Origin: Clostridia bacterium
Lineage (GTDB): Bacteria; Bacillota; Clostridia; Christensenellales; Aristaeellaceae
Direction of reading: 5' to 3'
NCBI GenBank assembly: GCA_017459565.1
Contig: JAFUCP010000233.1
Location: 1 to 54,143, forward strand
Length of the DNA stretch: 54,143 bases
In this document: positions 1 through 6,797 of the stretch, one piece after another
Layout of the letters: each line of letters begins with the position of its first letter
How positions within the stretch are numbered: position 1 is the stretch's first letter
Position numbers and translations under genes: made by a program
The notes under the pieces: generated by a model
Seen by the model: the letters and a program-made list of their open reading frames with translations, nothing else
The model's database searches: none
Told to the model about the DNA's origin: nothing

Positions 1-56
1 CGTAGATGGGGTGCGTATCGGAAATCATGCACCTGCGTATATTGATATTCATGCAT
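1..56 (-). CDS. Start of a leftward gene, truncated by the window edge
   Basis: An open frame starts at an ATG (56-54) and runs off the left edge. The visible product begins MHEYQYTQVHDF. An AAAGGCGG ribosome-site-like stretch lies just before it (about 60-67), and a consensus leftward promoter lies at 87-115. Too little is visible to name a function. It implies the genome continues beyond this window. Confidence 0.4.
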   Translation of the reverse strand, partial: MHEYQYTQVHDFRYAPHL

Positions 57-86
57 AAGCCGCCTTTCACCGTTTCTTTACGCATG

Positions 87-115
87 ATTATAGCATAATC
101 GCGCGCGGGGTTCAA
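87..115 (-). promoter_or_regulatory. Leftward sigma70-type promoter
   Basis: Read on the minus strand: -35 TTGAAC (115-110), a 17-nt spacer, and -10 TATAAT (92-87). Transcription would start near 80 and enter the partial gene at 1-56. The match is by consensus only. Confidence 0.55.
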
Positions 116-157
116 TAGAAAATTCAGATTTGCGGCGCAAACCAGAGGTCTACAATG

Positions 158-197
158 GATTGCGAACGACCCAAACGGTCATTCGCAATCTTTTTTT
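158..197 (+). terminator. Intrinsic terminator or attenuator before the first rightward gene
   Basis: A 14-nt stem with one mismatch (arms 158-171 and 177-190), a 5-nt loop and a run of seven T. It would stop plus-strand transcription about 30 nt before the gene at 229. No plus-strand gene lies between the left edge and this hairpin. It therefore either ends read-through from outside or attenuates a leader transcript. Confidence 0.75.
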
Positions 198-228
198 AAC
201 CATCCGAGGGTGACAGCGGAGGTGCAAT

Positions 229-1011
229 ATGGCAGATAGACCCATCATCATAGCTGTGGATTTTGATGGCTGCTTATGTGAAAACGCTTGGCCTGAAATA
301 GGCGAAGCGAGGTCTGACATTATCCATGCGCTGCTGGAGCGCCAGAAGCAAGGCGCGAAGATCATTCTTTGGACGTGCCGCGTCGGGGAGCACCTTGCCG
401 CTGCCGTGCAATGGTGTGCGGATCATGGGATTACCTTTGATGCCGTGAACGACAACCTCCCATCCAATATCGCCGCATTTGGCAACGATTGCCGGAAGAT
501 TTACGCAGACGAGTATTGGGATGACAAGGCAGTACCAACAGGTCCAATGATTTACATATGCCCGAACGACGGAACAGTAGAAACCGTATCAAGCAGCAGG
601 GTTGCTCCCATTAAGGGAAACGAATATACCTTGAACATGAATGGGGTTATCCTTGATGTTTTGAAGCTGGCCGGATCGTGCATGGACAAAATGAGAAGCC
701 GGGGCTTTCAAGAGAAGGAAAGCTGGCTGTGTGCAAGAATATCAAACGCCCTTTACATGCTATCGCTTTGTATCTCAAAGATTAATCAGAGCGAGGACGA
801 AAGCTGGCGCGAGGAAGCGGAAAGGGTTTTTTCCGGGTGCGCGCTTCACCTTTATAGAGCCTGTGATTCCTATTTATCCAAAGGCGATGAAGATGTGATG
901 GAAGGAATCGTGGAAGGAATGAGGGCTATTCATTCCTTCCAGATGGCAAAGAATATTTTGGACCTCTACCTGAAACAAGTCCAGTCAGACAATGAATCTT
1001 CGACCTCATAA
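229..1011 (+). CDS. HAD-superfamily hydrolase-like protein with a novel C-terminal half
   Basis: The N-terminal ~110 residues look like a HAD phosphohydrolase. DFDGC (D11, D13) fits the nucleophile motif DxD, and ILWTCR (T49) fits motif II. A later acidic patch, DEYWDD, is a weak motif IV candidate. In the family these residues transfer phosphate through an aspartyl intermediate; the substrate is unknown. Residues ~130-260 are helical and not recognised. The start is set by GGAGGTG at 218-224. The 3' end overlaps a convergent minus-strand gene by 46 nt. Confidence 0.6.
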   Translation: MADRPIIIAVDFDGCLCENAWPEIGEARSDIIHALLERQKQGAKIILWTCRVGEHLAAAVQWCADHGITFDAVNDNLPSNIAAFGNDCRKIYADEYWDDKAVPTGPMIYICPNDGTVETVSSSRVAPIKGNEYTLNMNGVILDVLKLAGSCMDKMRSRGFQEKESWLCARISNALYMLSLCISKINQSEDESWREEAERVFSGCALHLYRACDSYLSKGDEDVMEGIVEGMRAIHSFQMAKNILDLYLKQVQSDNESSTS

Positions 1012-1181
1012 CTGGAAATATCCCACGGGAAGTATTCAGAGGTATGCGTGAATACGTTGTCTGCCAAAGCGTCCGGGCTTGGTGCTGTTTGCAGCATTTC
1101 GCTACCAACATACAATGCATAATCATCCCTGCGAGAACGGATAACGAAAGTGCAAACTGGCGTTTTCAGCTTCCAGGTAAT
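966..1181 (-). CDS. Small convergent protein with a probable ATT start
   Basis: A 71-codon frame whose product looks genuinely coding: TWKLKTPVCTFVIRSRRDDY, then an acidic, aromatic C-terminus. It resembles small clostridial phage proteins from memory, but no function is known. The only well-placed start is ATT at 1181-1179, behind a G-rich ribosome-site-like stretch (AAAGGGGGTG). It is the sole minus-strand gene inside the early plus-strand region and overlaps the end of the HAD-like gene. Confidence 0.45.
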   Translation of the reverse strand: MTWKLKTPVCTFVIRSRRDDYALYVGSEMLQTAPSPDALADNVFTHTSEYFPWDISSYEVEDSLSDWTCFR

Positions 1182-1233
1182 ACCATCACCCCCTTTCCCG
1201 CAACCATGATACCACCAACGGAGGGAAGTTTCA

Positions 1234-1773
1234 ATGGCGCTACGCTCGACTGAGGAAGAATACGCGAACCTGTTGAAGCGGCGGGCGCTGCCTTGCGTAC
1301 CGGCGAAGCCCTCCGGCGTATCGGTGGCCCATCTGCGTGGAAGTGACTTGCCTGGAATAGCAAAAGAGAGCATACCGCGCGTTGAGCATCACGACGAGAT
1401 AGACGCTTGGGCTTATGCTGTACAGGCCCAGAAAGCCATGGAGGGCGCAGAAAAGAAAGCCAGACGGTCCAAATACGGAAATCGCCGTGTTGAGATCGAC
1501 GGCATGAAGTTTGACAGCCAGAAGGAGGCTGACTTCTACTTTTCACGCTTGTTGCCCGCGTGGAGACTTGGAGAATTAAAGCTACTGGTGCGTCAGGTTC
1601 CCTTTGACCTTCCGGGCGGGATCAAGTATGTGGCGGATTTTGTGATTGTGGGCATGAATGGTGACGTAGACGTGATTGATACCAAGAGTGAGGCCACAAG
1701 GAAAAACCGGGTGTATATCAACAAAAAGAAGCAAATGCGGGCGATTTGGGGCATTGAGATCATGGAAGTGTGA
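1234..1773 (+). CDS. DUF1064-type nuclease-like protein
   Basis: Residues ~80-179 fit DUF1064 (phage, restriction-endonuclease-like). Visible blocks are SKYGNRRVEIDGMKFDSQKE, then YVADFVI and VDVIDTKSEATRKN. The D...D/E-x-K pattern (ADF, then DTKS) would suit a PD-(D/E)xK metal site. This is inferred from pattern, not shown. The N-terminal ~75 residues are not recognised. The start is set by GGAGGGAAG at 1220-1228. It probably acts on DNA during recombination or replication. Confidence 0.6.
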   Translation: MALRSTEEEYANLLKRRALPCVPAKPSGVSVAHLRGSDLPGIAKESIPRVEHHDEIDAWAYAVQAQKAMEGAEKKARRSKYGNRRVEIDGMKFDSQKEADFYFSRLLPAWRLGELKLLVRQVPFDLPGGIKYVADFVIVGMNGDVDVIDTKSEATRKNRVYINKKKQMRAIWGIEIMEV

Positions 1774-1776
1774 CAT

Positions 1777-1901
1777 GGGGATGGCTCAATGGGAGCAGGC
1801 GCAACGGTACTTACCTCCTTTGTAAATATCGACGAAGCCCAAACCACAGCCATGGTTACATCAAACCGCGCCGGGTGGTTCGACTCCACCCATCCCCACC
1901 A
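1777..1901 (+). tRNA. tRNA-like element with an oversized anticodon loop
   Basis: Perfect 7-bp acceptor stem (1777-1783 with 1891-1897), discriminator A and encoded CCA (1899-1901). The T-arm is a textbook one (GGTGG, loop TTCGACT, CCACC; 1874-1890). A GCTC/GAGC D-stem (1784-1787/1793-1796) is followed by GGCGC/GCGCC (1798-1802/1868-1872) in the anticodon-stem position. The loop it closes is 65 nt instead of 7, positions 8-9 are missing and the variable loop is 1 nt. No anticodon can be assigned. It may be a degenerate tRNA, a tRNA with an insertion, or a tRNA mimic. Confidence 0.35.
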
Positions 1902-2180
1902 GGTTTCGCTCAATGGAACCGGCATAGCGAAAGCTGTGCACCCCCTCACGATCAAGGACGATGCTTGCGCGTCCTGGAGATCGGCTCGTCTATCACTTCG
2001 GCGGGTGCCGCCTGCCAAACGCCATAAGGAGAAGGGCTATGGCGCACGGTTATATAAGGCGGCTTCAACGGGTGACAGGCAGCACGGATAATCACGTCCT
2101 GGCTGCGCTGTGAGTTCACAACTCAATCACCCGACCATCGCCCGACACGGGCAATACATCATTACAGGAGGTAGCAGGCT
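1902..2180. other. Region without a convincing gene
   Basis: Between the tRNA-like element and the gene at 2181 only short open frames exist. One of 24 codons at 2039-2113 has an AAGGAGAAG site before its ATG but no recognisable product. I see no promoter of good consensus. The stretch looks structured (several GC-rich inverted segments) rather than coding. Confidence 0.3.
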
Positions 2181-2513
2181 ATGGACTACAGGATCAAGAT
2201 GGAACCCATCAGCGAAAAAGGACAGGAGAAACTTTCCGATGATCTGCGGAATGGGATTGAGTGCAAGGGCTTTACCCTGATTGCCAATCTGGGTGACAAG
2301 ACGCAAGTCGTTATCCAGGGCATGAGCACCCACGACCTCGCAGAAGCCTTCGCCGGAGAAGCCAAGTTTATGGCGGCGGCGCACGTTGGCAAAGCGATCC
2401 AGGAGTCGCGGGAAATTGAGGCGAAACCCTTTAGCCCGCTGGAAATCTTGAAGGCCGTTCTGGCAGACAAACAGAAGGAGGGTATGCACGATGAAGCACA
2501 TGAGGACGATTGA
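2181..2513 (+). CDS. Small phage protein upstream of the remote DGR target
   Basis: 110 residues, not recognised. The start is set by AGGAGGT at 2166-2172. The sequence is mixed alpha/beta at the N-terminus (residues 1-50), then helical, with an acidic His-containing tail. Its last 23 nt overlap the DUF6273 gene, which has its own AAGGAGG site inside this gene, so the two are translationally coupled. It may be a partner of the diversified protein; this is inference from position only. Confidence 0.6.
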   Translation: MDYRIKMEPISEKGQEKLSDDLRNGIECKGFTLIANLGDKTQVVIQGMSTHDLAEAFAGEAKFMAAAHVGKAIQESREIEAKPFSPLEILKAVLADKQKEGMHDEAHEDD

Positions 2514-3069
2514 GGTCCCGCAGGATCAGGCTTTTGCCGTGGGCGACATCATCAGCTTTGCGCTGAATGATGGCGAGTATATGGAGGCTATGGCCGTCCA
2601 GCACGACGGCGACGGTATGCTGTTCTGCGCCGTGGATTGTCTGGCAGACGAATATCCCTTCAAGCGCGACGGCAAGAACGAGGGTGGCTATGAGGCGTCC
2701 GATTTGCGCGAAATCCTGAACACCACGATTCTGCGGCGGTTCCCGGAGGAATTGGTCAAGCAGATGGTTCCCTTCCCCAGCGGTGATCTGCTGCGCATAC
2801 CTACCGAGAAGGAAATCTTCGGCACGAATGAGTGGTGCGAGGACGAGGGCGATGACGTGAAGCAATGGGAAGCCATGAAGCTGCGCCGGAACCGCATAGC
2901 GTTCCAGGGTCATAACGGCGCATGGGAATGGTATTGGCTCATGTCCCGGCTGCGCTCGGTGATCTCCGCGACCTACGCCGCCTATGTGTACAACTCCGGG
3001 ACCGCCGACTGCTACGGGGCCGGCTACTCCCTTGGCGTCCGCCCGCTTTTCAAGATCAAAGATCGTTGA
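2491..3069 (+). CDS. DUF6273 protein, remote DGR target (carries VR2)
   Basis: 192 residues in the style of DUF6273, a C-type-lectin-like fold often used as a DGR target. Residues ~5-40 form a beta-rich start. Residues 60-115 hold the conserved block with DLREILNTTIL and PTEKEIFGTNEW. Residues 153-185 are the variable repeat, ending LGVRPLFKIKDR. No signal peptide, membrane segment or tail-fibre domain is visible, so it is either cytosolic or a virion component added by another route. It sits with early genes, 35 kb from the reverse transcriptase. Start ATG 2491 with AAGGAGG at 2475-2481. Confidence 0.85.
   Translation: MKHMRTIEVPQDQAFAVGDIISFALNDGEYMEAMAVQHDGDGMLFCAVDCLADEYPFKRDGKNEGGYEASDLREILNTTILRRFPEELVKQMVPFPSGDLLRIPTEKEIFGTNEWCEDEGDDVKQWEAMKLRRNRIAFQGHNGAWEWYWLMSRLRSVISATYAAYVYNSGTADCYGAGYSLGVRPLFKIKDR
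2948..3045 (+). repeat. DGR variable repeat VR2 (remote)
   Basis: 98 bp aligned without gaps to 38738-38835 of the template repeat. I count 15 differences, all at template adenines (26 adenines in the aligned part), and none at C, G or T. The left border is sharp: upstream the two sequences diverge. The right end matches through GGCGTCCGCCCG. Confidence 0.93.
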
Positions 3070-3073
3070 TTCT

Positions 3074-3089
3074 CGCCCCTTTAGGGGCG
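3074..3089. promoter_or_regulatory. GC-rich hairpin downstream of VR2
   Basis: CGCCCC-TTTA-GGGGCG, a 6-bp stem with a 4-nt loop, 28 nt after the VR2 border and just past the stop codon. DGRs studied in Bordetella phage BPP-1 need such a hairpin/cruciform next to the VR for target recognition. A matching hairpin follows VR1 but not the TR. Confidence 0.65.
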
Positions 3090-3115
3090 GTGACAGCCGG
3101 GAAAGACCGGCTCAT

Positions 3116-3225
3116 GCGGGCGTAAGGGCCGAGTAAGCCGAATCGCGGTAGTGCGCAGACCAAGAATAGCTGAAAAAGGTCGACTGATAGTGGTAATGCG
3201 AGTTCGATTCTCGCCGCCTGCCCCA
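3116..3225 (+). tRNA. Second tRNA-like element, atypical interior
   Basis: Acceptor stem GCGGGCG (3116-3122) pairs over 7 bp, one of them G-U, with CGCCTGC (3215-3221). TA follows at the position 8-9 site. The T-arm is canonical (GCGAG, loop TTCGATT, CTCGC; 3198-3214), and CCA is encoded at 3223-3225. The interior is ~110 nt overall and does not fold into a normal D-arm and 7-nt anticodon loop; the best central stem is GACC/GGTC with a 16-nt loop. It could be a decayed tRNA or a tRNA-like RNA. Confidence 0.35.
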
Positions 3226-3385
3226 ATGATGCCCCCTCTTAAAGCATCTGGCATCAGAAGGAGGGATAAGGTGCCCCGCAAGCGGTCACGCGGCTTAGTG
3301 CAAACACAGGGCGAGACATGCAAGCAGACCGTAACAAGCCCTGGCGGCCCGGAAAGACGGGCATTTCTATTCAGGTGGTGATTGT

Positions 3386-3661
3386 ATGGATGGACGAGAC
3401 TACGATCCCAACATGTTTGGATTCATGCCGCCGAAGCCGGGGGCTTGCCCCGTCTGTGCGTACAATCACGGTCCGAACGAGCCACACTTCCCTGGCAGCG
3501 CCTATTACATCATGCGGTTTTACCGCAGGCATAACAGGAGGCCGACATGGAAGGACGCGATGGCCCACTGTCCCCCAGAGGTACAGAAGCAATGGACGGA
3601 TGAACTGATTGAGCGTGGGATCTTGCCAAAGCCGAAGGAGGAAGCTATGACGGATGGATGA
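3386..3661 (+). CDS. Small conserved clostridial-phage protein with a CPVC motif
   Basis: 91 residues. A CPVCAYNHGPNEPH block (residues ~21-34) looks like half of a metal site. It is followed by an aromatic helix and a TWKDAMAHCPPEVQKQWTDE segment. The family is familiar from clostridial phages but has no known function. Its stop overlaps the start of the DUF551-type gene at 3654. Confidence 0.65.
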   Translation: MDGRDYDPNMFGFMPPKPGACPVCAYNHGPNEPHFPGSAYYIMRFYRRHNRRPTWKDAMAHCPPEVQKQWTDELIERGILPKPKEEAMTDG

Positions 3662-3869
3662 TGATAGGTGGATTGACGCGAAGCAGCGCAAACCCACAGT
3701 AGCCGACTGTGATGCGTACCACTGTGTACTGGCTTATCACAGGTACAACGGCGCAATGGTGACGGGCTGGCACCAATTTGATGCAAGCACAATGTACACG
3801 CATTGGATGCCGCTACCTCCGCCGCCGAAGTGTTATAGAGATCGGCATGGGGTTACAGACAAAAAGTGA
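3654..3869 (+). CDS. DUF551-type protein
   Basis: 71 residues with the DUF551 pattern: an N-terminal RWIDAKQRKP block and a C-terminal THWMPLPPPP block. Such proteins are widespread in phages and prophages and their role is unknown. It overlaps the preceding gene by 8 nt, so the two are probably co-translated. Confidence 0.7.
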   Translation: MDDDRWIDAKQRKPTVADCDAYHCVLAYHRYNGAMVTGWHQFDASTMYTHWMPLPPPPKCYRDRHGVTDKK

Positions 3870-3986
3870 CCGTGGCTGGTGACAACAGCGCACGGTCAGG
3901 AGATTGTTGCAGGCTATGCGTCAAATCTCACTATCATTTTACCATACCCAAGGGAAAAGTCAAGCAATATTTCGGGAGGTATGTGT

Positions 3987-4910
3987 ATGAATGAGTTGGC
4001 AACATTGAAACAAGGCCAGATTGCCCTATTGGACGCTCTGGCCGTAGAGGCCCGGACCTATGCCGAGAACGCCTATGCGAACATGATGGCTCTTGGCCGC
4101 GTACTGTCGCAGGCGAAGGAAATACTCCCCCACGGGGAATTCCTGGCATGGGTTGAGGAGAAGGTCGGGATCAGCAGCAGATACGGGGAGCACTTCGCAA
4201 GCTGCTACAGGGTATACGGCGATAAGCCGGAGTATGCGAAGCTGGGGAAAAGCAAGCTAATCAAGATGCTTGCCCTTCCGGCTGGCACGCAGGATGACTT
4301 CATTGCCGAGAATGACGTTGAGAACATGAGCGTCCGCGAGGTTGAGGCCGCCGTGAAGAAGGTGCGCGAGGAAGCGCGCAAGGAGATTGAGAAGGAACGG
4401 GAAGCCCGCCGCCGCGCCGAGGATCGCGCCGAGGAGTTGGCAAACCGTCCTCCCGAAATCCCGGATGACGTGGCCGAGGATTTGCGCCGGAAGGACGCCG
4501 ATATTGCCAGGCTGAGCCAGCAGGCCACAGAGGCCGTCAATACGGCCATGGAGTTAAGGCGTGAGAACACGAAACTGCGCCGGGATAACGACGAGACGGA
4601 AGCCCTGCTCACACAGACGCAGGAACTCTACGACCAGTCACAGCGGGAACTACATAGCGCGAAAAGTGCCATGGCCCGCGAAGAAGATGACGGACCGTCC
4701 GTGGTTGAGTTCACGATTGACTCCTTCGACGCTGCCGTAGGTGAATTCATGCGGTCCTGCGCCCGCCTGCCCTATATGGGAGCCGCTTTTGCCGTCATGG
4801 ACCACGAGCAGCGCCAGGGGTATGAAAGCATTTTAAGAATCGTGGAGGGCTGGTGCGCCAGTTCACGCGAGGCTATCAACACTGTATCTGGAGGGATCAT
4901 CATTGAGTAA
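3987..4910 (+). CDS. DUF3102-like protein with a long coiled coil
   Basis: I chose ATG 3987 because GGGAGGT (3974-3980) is well spaced for it and too close for the ATG at 3981. The N-terminal ~110 residues (MNELATLKQGQIALLDALAV..., then GEFLAWVEEKVGISSRYGEH) fit the DUF3102 phage family. Residues ~120-240 are Arg/Glu-rich coiled coil (EREARRRAEDRAEELANR). The C-terminal ~70 residues are a separate helical domain. It may bind DNA or scaffold a complex; the function is unproven. Confidence 0.6.
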   Translation: MNELATLKQGQIALLDALAVEARTYAENAYANMMALGRVLSQAKEILPHGEFLAWVEEKVGISSRYGEHFASCYRVYGDKPEYAKLGKSKLIKMLALPAGTQDDFIAENDVENMSVREVEAAVKKVREEARKEIEKEREARRRAEDRAEELANRPPEIPDDVAEDLRRKDADIARLSQQATEAVNTAMELRRENTKLRRDNDETEALLTQTQELYDQSQRELHSAKSAMAREEDDGPSVVEFTIDSFDAAVGEFMRSCARLPYMGAAFAVMDHEQRQGYESILRIVEGWCASSREAINTVSGGIIIE

Positions 4911-5166
4911 CAATATTCAGAACGGAGCCGTTGCCTTGGGCCGCGAGGAATGGCTGAAAATCCAAATGGACCTGTTACAGGTCGGCCCGTATATCCAGGC
5001 CAGCTTTGAGGACATCACCAGGAAGCACCCGGAATTTGTTGACCTCATTCCCGCGCTGGACCCGATAACCTTTGAGGCGGACGTGCGCGCGGCCTGCGCG
5101 GCCATCGCTTGGGTGGCAGAATTCGCCGCCGACAAATGCCTGTTCATACCTATAGAGGAGGAATGA
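4903..5166 (+). CDS. Small helical phage protein, TTG start
   Basis: 87 residues, acidic, not recognised. It begins at TTG 4903 behind GGAGGG and overlaps the stop of the DUF3102-like gene by 8 nt. The C-terminus ends IPIEEE. Tight packing with its neighbours indicates one operon. Confidence 0.6.
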   Translation: MSNNIQNGAVALGREEWLKIQMDLLQVGPYIQASFEDITRKHPEFVDLIPALDPITFEADVRAACAAIAWVAEFAADKCLFIPIEEE

Positions 5167-5168
5167 GT

Positions 5169-5672
5169 ATGCAGGACAATCCGACATCAATCGTGCCCCA
5201 GGAAGGTATGGGCGCGTTGGACGTGGTTCGCCCGTTGATGGAGGCGTTTTCAAATCTGCTGGCCGGGAACCATGAGGCGCTTGTCCAGGTTGCGAAAGCC
5301 ATTGAAATGCAGAACGAGCGCATGGCTGCGCTGGAGCGCGCCGTGAAGCGCCGTCTGCCGGTTACGCCGGTACAGGTTAGATACATGAACGAGGCCATCA
5401 GGAACCGCACTCACGCCCTGCTGGACGGCAAGGACGGTATAGACAGCAAGGCATATACAAAGCTGGCCCGCGCTATCCGGCGCGACGTGATGGTACGCTG
5501 CGGCGTTGGGTCCCTGCGTGATATGCCGGACCACGAATACAGTGTGTCCATGGACCAGATCAGAATGTGGAGCGACGCGCTGGTTATCCGAAATGTCATA
5601 AGGGAGGCGCGGGATCGTGTTGAAGCGGCTATGGCTGATGCTGAACAGGTTACGGGTGTGGATGGTACATAA
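5169..5672 (+). CDS. ORF6C-domain protein (antirepressor-like)
   Basis: Start ATG 5169 is set by GAGGAGG at 5155-5161; the ATG at 5163 is too close. Residues ~60-140 resemble the ORF6C domain found C-terminal in phage antirepressors of the BRO/Rha type: a basic stretch, then KAYTKLARAIRRDVMVRCGV and LRDMPDHEYSVSMDQIRMW. No KilA-N or BRO DNA-binding domain precedes it, so it is a short form. A regulatory role is inference from the family. Confidence 0.6.
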   Translation: MQDNPTSIVPQEGMGALDVVRPLMEAFSNLLAGNHEALVQVAKAIEMQNERMAALERAVKRRLPVTPVQVRYMNEAIRNRTHALLDGKDGIDSKAYTKLARAIRRDVMVRCGVGSLRDMPDHEYSVSMDQIRMWSDALVIRNVIREARDRVEAAMADAEQVTGVDGT

Positions 5673-5748
5673 GCGCCTGCCCGCCCACTACATCAACGCC
5701 GTAAGTGCTATATGCGTGAGGATATGGAGGGATGGATTTGCTAAATGA
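5617..5748 (+). CDS. Possible small basic peptide
   Basis: 43 codons from GTG 5617 with AGGGAGG at 5601-5607, in a different frame from the ORF6C gene it overlaps. The product is basic and hydrophobic (RLPAHYINAVSAICVRIWRD). It overlaps the next start. No family is recognised and it could be a chance frame. Confidence 0.25.
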   Translation: MLKRLWLMLNRLRVWMVHKRLPAHYINAVSAICVRIWRDGFAK

Positions 5749-6130
5749 AGCCCTTATGAAACTGCTGCGCTGCTATCCGCGTAGCATCATCAATCCGGCT
5801 GGCGAGTTTATTGCCGTTAACGACAGGAGCAGCAACGACTTTTTCCGGCTGATTGATTGCTCTACCGAAGATGATTTGAAGTGCAAGGTCCTGGAATTTT
5901 TCTCAAGGCCAGCTTACAAGACTGAACCGTACAACTCAAAGCGAAAGAACGCTGAGTATCACGCCTATATGCTGAATGGCCTGAACAGATTCCTTGATAC
6001 GAACTTCTCCCCAGGGCAGATTGAGACGATCTACTCCTACTTGGGAAACCGATGCAACCACGCGCGGACGGTGCGCTTTGTTGCATCTGGCTACGATATG
6101 AACGTCCTGGTGGACGATAAGGAGGCATGA
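5732..6130 (+). CDS. Conserved phage protein, unknown function
   Basis: 132 residues. The ATG at 5732 lies only 1 nt from TGGAGG (5725-5730). The in-frame TTG at 5738 has ideal spacing and may be the true start. The sequence is soluble and ends with the block YSYLGNRCNHARTVRFVASG, which looks conserved. No motif points to a reaction. It lies in the same operon as the MazG-like gene just downstream. Confidence 0.6.
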   Translation: MDLLNEALMKLLRCYPRSIINPAGEFIAVNDRSSNDFFRLIDCSTEDDLKCKVLEFFSRPAYKTEPYNSKRKNAEYHAYMLNGLNRFLDTNFSPGQIETIYSYLGNRCNHARTVRFVASGYDMNVLVDDKEA

Positions 6131-6135
6131 TTACT

Positions 6136-6771
6136 ATGACAATCAATGAATTAGCTACTGTGGTTCACGAAAATGCCGTGGCTCATGGCTGGTGGGAAGA
6201 TGAACTGGAAGAGCCGGAAATCATAGCCCTTATTCATTCCGAGTAGTCAGAAGCTTTGGAAGAAGCAAGGGCGGATATGCCTCTGGCGTATATAAAACTC
6301 ACGCACAACGAGCTTTCGCCGAAATACACGGAAATCATCCCGCGAGGGGACGATGGAACTTATCGGAGCGAAATTGGATTGTCGAAAGGCACATCAGTAA
6401 TTGGCGGCAAACCAGAAGGTGTGGCCGTGGAACTCATTGACGGTTGCATCAGAATACTTGATTATGCTGGCAAGCTAAAAAGTGAATTCTCTGAAAAAGA
6501 CGGCGAGACAAGCAGAATAGAGGACTTGTATTCTGACAACAACGTTTCAAAGGTCCCTGATAAAGTGCCGGAACTGATTGCCTATCTACACATGAACACG
6601 TCCGCTGCGCTCGGCAGGAGTTTTGTCATTCCTGATATGCTTGCGCTGATGCAGGCGATGGCTCTGGCCTTATCCTGGGTAAAGAAGCAGGGCCTTGACC
6701 CGCTGACGATTCTCCTTGAAAAGCATGAGTTCAACAAATCAAGGCCCTATAAGCATGGCAAGAAATTCTGA
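6136..6771 (+). pseudogene. MazG-like NTP pyrophosphohydrolase split by an amber codon
   Basis: From ATG 6136 (AAGGAGG at 6119-6125) the frame reads MTINELATVVHENAVAHGWW...IIALIHSE, then TAG (6244-6246), then in the same frame SEALEEARADMPLAYI. This is the first helix of a MazG/dUTPase-type domain. The later GVAVELIDGCIRI holds the ExxD metal motif. One base change (TTG or similar to TAG) would explain the break. Restart at TTG 6256 could make a protein lacking the first metal-binding helix. It is probably inactive unless suppressed; TAG is used as an ordinary stop elsewhere in the window. Confidence 0.65.
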
Positions 6772-6797
6772 CGCACGCAGAAACGGCGGTACATAAC

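Noticed and set aside
6136-6771. TAG as a recoded sense codon (alternative genetic code)
   Set aside because: TAG is used as a normal stop by several genes (for example 15453, 19392, 35866), so only this one gene is affected.
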